Assembly: GCF_017983445.1 (NCBI RefSeq)
Contig: NZ_JAGOBJ010000009.1
Span: forward strand, 1-64,000
Reading direction: 5' to 3'
Source: Halomonas sp.
GTDB lineage: Bacteria > Pseudomonadota > Gammaproteobacteria > Pseudomonadales > Halomonadaceae
Length of the DNA: 64,000 bases
Shown: positions 63,061 through 64,000 of the stretch, one piece after another
Layout: each line of letters opens with the position of its first letter
Position numbering within the stretch: position 1 is the first letter of the stretch
The notes under the pieces: generated by a model
What the model was told of the DNA's origin: nothing
Database searches by the model: none
What the model saw: the letters and a program-made list of their open reading frames with translations, nothing else
Position numbers and translations under genes: made by a program

Positions 63061-63211
63061 AGTCGGTCACTCCTGTTATCTAGACGGCGGAGTTTAGCCC
63101 TGTCAATCCGTGGATGACCAGCCCCTTATCGCGTTAGCGTGCTGAGTTGACGCAGTAAATTTAACAGTAGCGTGTAATAATAGCGCGGCATTGATGTAGA
63201 GATGGAGAGAC

Positions 63212-64000
63212 ATGGACGCGATCTATACGTTCTTTTTAGTAGGCGGTTCTTTAATGGCGCTCAGCATATTAGCGAGCCGCTTATCATCAATGGTAGGCGT
63301 ACCATTGCTGCTTATTTTCCTGGGCCTGGGCATGTTGGCGGGCGAAGAAGGGGTGCTGGGCGTTGTCTTCGATGATTACGCGATGGCTTTCACTATCGGG
63401 CATCTGGCGCTGGCCATGATCCTGCTCGATGGCGGCTTGCGCACGCGGCTTAAAACGTTCCGGGTAGGCTTTAAACCAGCGCTTTCGCTTGCCACATTCG
63501 GGGTGTTTATCACGAGCGCGGTCGTAGGATTGATCGCGATGTGGATCTTCGAATTAAGCCTGGTGCAAGGGCTATTGGTCGGCGCGATTGTAGGTTCAAC
63601 CGACGCCGCCGCCGTTTTCTCAATGCTCAGTGGGCGCGGGGTGAACCTCAACGAGCGGGTAGGCGCAACGCTTGAAATTGAGTCCGGTACCAACGATCCG
63701 ATGGCCATCTTCCTGACCTTGATGCTGGTTGAACTACTGGTCGGCGATATCGGTGGGCCTTTTGAAACACTCATCTTCTTTATATCCCAGTTTGGTGTCG
63801 GCTTGATTGTTGGCCTGGGTGGTGGCTGGTTAAGCGCGAAGCTGCTGCGCTGGCTGGACTTGGCGCCAGGTCTATATGCCATGCTGGCGCTGGCGTTGGG
63901 GTTCAGTGTGTTCGGGTTAACCAGCGTACTCGGCGGCAGCGGCTTTTTGGCGATTTATCTAACGGGCCTCATGATTGGCAATCAGCCTGGCCGCCACCTT
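63212..64000 (+). CDS. cvrA: K+/H+ antiporter of the CvrA/NhaP2 type (partial, runs off the window)
   Basis: The open frame runs from the ATG at 63212 to the window end, giving 263 codons of a protein of over 500. It starts MDAIYTFFLVGG and contains LALAMILLDGGLRT, GAIVGSTDAAAVFSMLSGRG, TLEIESGTNDPMAIFL and GVGLIVGLGGGWLSAKLL, all very close to E. coli CvrA (NhaP2), a cation/proton antiporter-1 family member. About eight membrane helices are present so far. CvrA-type antiporters extrude potassium, useful after osmotic change in a halophile. A TGGAGAG ribosome-binding site lies just upstream. Divergent from the NMT1-like gene across 151 bases. Confidence 0.93.
   Translation, partial: MDAIYTFFLVGGSLMALSILASRLSSMVGVPLLLIFLGLGMLAGEEGVLGVVFDDYAMAFTIGHLALAMILLDGGLRTRLKTFRVGFKPALSLATFGVFITSAVVGLIAMWIFELSLVQGLLVGAIVGSTDAAAVFSMLSGRGVNLNERVGATLEIESGTNDPMAIFLTLMLVELLVGDIGGPFETLIFFISQFGVGLIVGLGGGWLSAKLLRWLDLAPGLYAMLALALGFSVFGLTSVLGGSGFLAIYLTGLMIGNQPGRHL

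Noticed and set aside
63061-63211. Promoter of the antiporter gene from TTGACG (63147) to TAATAAT (63175)
   Set aside because: The spacer is 22 bases, too long for a standard sigma-70 promoter.
63376-63882. 168-codon minus-strand frame at the right end
   Set aside because: It is antisense to the strongly conserved antiporter coding frame that begins at 63212.
1-64000. tRNA or rRNA genes
   Set aside because: The intergenic gaps inspected contain no cloverleaf-like sequence or CCA end; none is claimed, though a computed tRNA scan was not possible.

Overview
The window looks like a chromosomal segment of a moderately halophilic gammaproteobacterium of the Halomonas type (Halomonadaceae). This is inferred from gammaproteobacterial housekeeping neighbourhoods (ppiB-lpxH divergent from glnS-cysS; gloB-mltD divergent from a methyltransferase-rnhA-dnaQ run), an osmoprotectant ABC system, a TRAP-TAXI transporter and many acyl-CoA enzymes. 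No phage, insertion sequence, CRISPR array, rRNA or tRNA gene was recognised.

Layout. 1-4709: lpxH and ppiB (minus), glnS and cysS (plus). 4897-8766: osmF-yehYXW osmoprotectant importer. 8968-14367: branched-chain 2-oxoacid dehydrogenase E1alpha, E1beta and E2, followed 22 bases later by a Hanks-type protein kinase. 14388-17944: an MCE/Mla-type lipid transport operon (minus). 18028-26622: an IclR regulator, a 3-oxoadipyl-CoA-type thiolase and a 3-hydroxyacyl-CoA dehydrogenase (minus), divergent from acyl-CoA dehydrogenase, CoA ligase, PaaI thioesterase and an unclassified permease (plus). 26801-28491: etfBA, closed by a strong terminator. 28561-37413: a nitronate monooxygenase, then (minus) an enoyl-CoA hydratase, a pair of PimD/PimC-like acyl-CoA dehydrogenases, a FadB-like protein with a decayed dehydrogenase half, and a TRAP-TAXI transporter. 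37625-43727: SulP permease, a chemoreceptor with its sensor at the C-terminus, rarD, a YafV amidase and rsuA. 43854-49568: yejABEF peptide importer. 49602-56347: mltD, gloB, a methyltransferase, rnhA, dnaQ, nudC, an SCP2 protein, sohB and an ArsR regulator. 56836-64000: prpE, a preQ1 riboswitch with a queuosine-precursor transporter, an esterase, an exonuclease/GIY-YIG fusion, an orphan NMT1-like binding protein, and the start of a K+/H+ antiporter cut by the window end.

How it works together. The 18-37 kb stretch reads as a carboxylic-acid catabolic island: uptake (novel permease, TRAP-TAXI), CoA activation, dehydrogenation (three acyl-CoA dehydrogenases passing electrons to the adjacent ETF), hydration, 3-hydroxy oxidation and thiolysis. 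Similarity to the Pca/Paa/Dca and Pim proteins suggests dicarboxylates such as adipate or pimelate, but this is inference. The bkd operon and prpE add branched-chain and propionate carbon entry.

Most notable signals: the kinase behind the bkd genes, whose E1alpha keeps the serine loop phosphorylated in the mammalian enzyme; the decayed FadB-like protein; the preQ1-I riboswitch; an array of about 13-base repeats upstream of prpE; and the inverted-architecture chemoreceptor.
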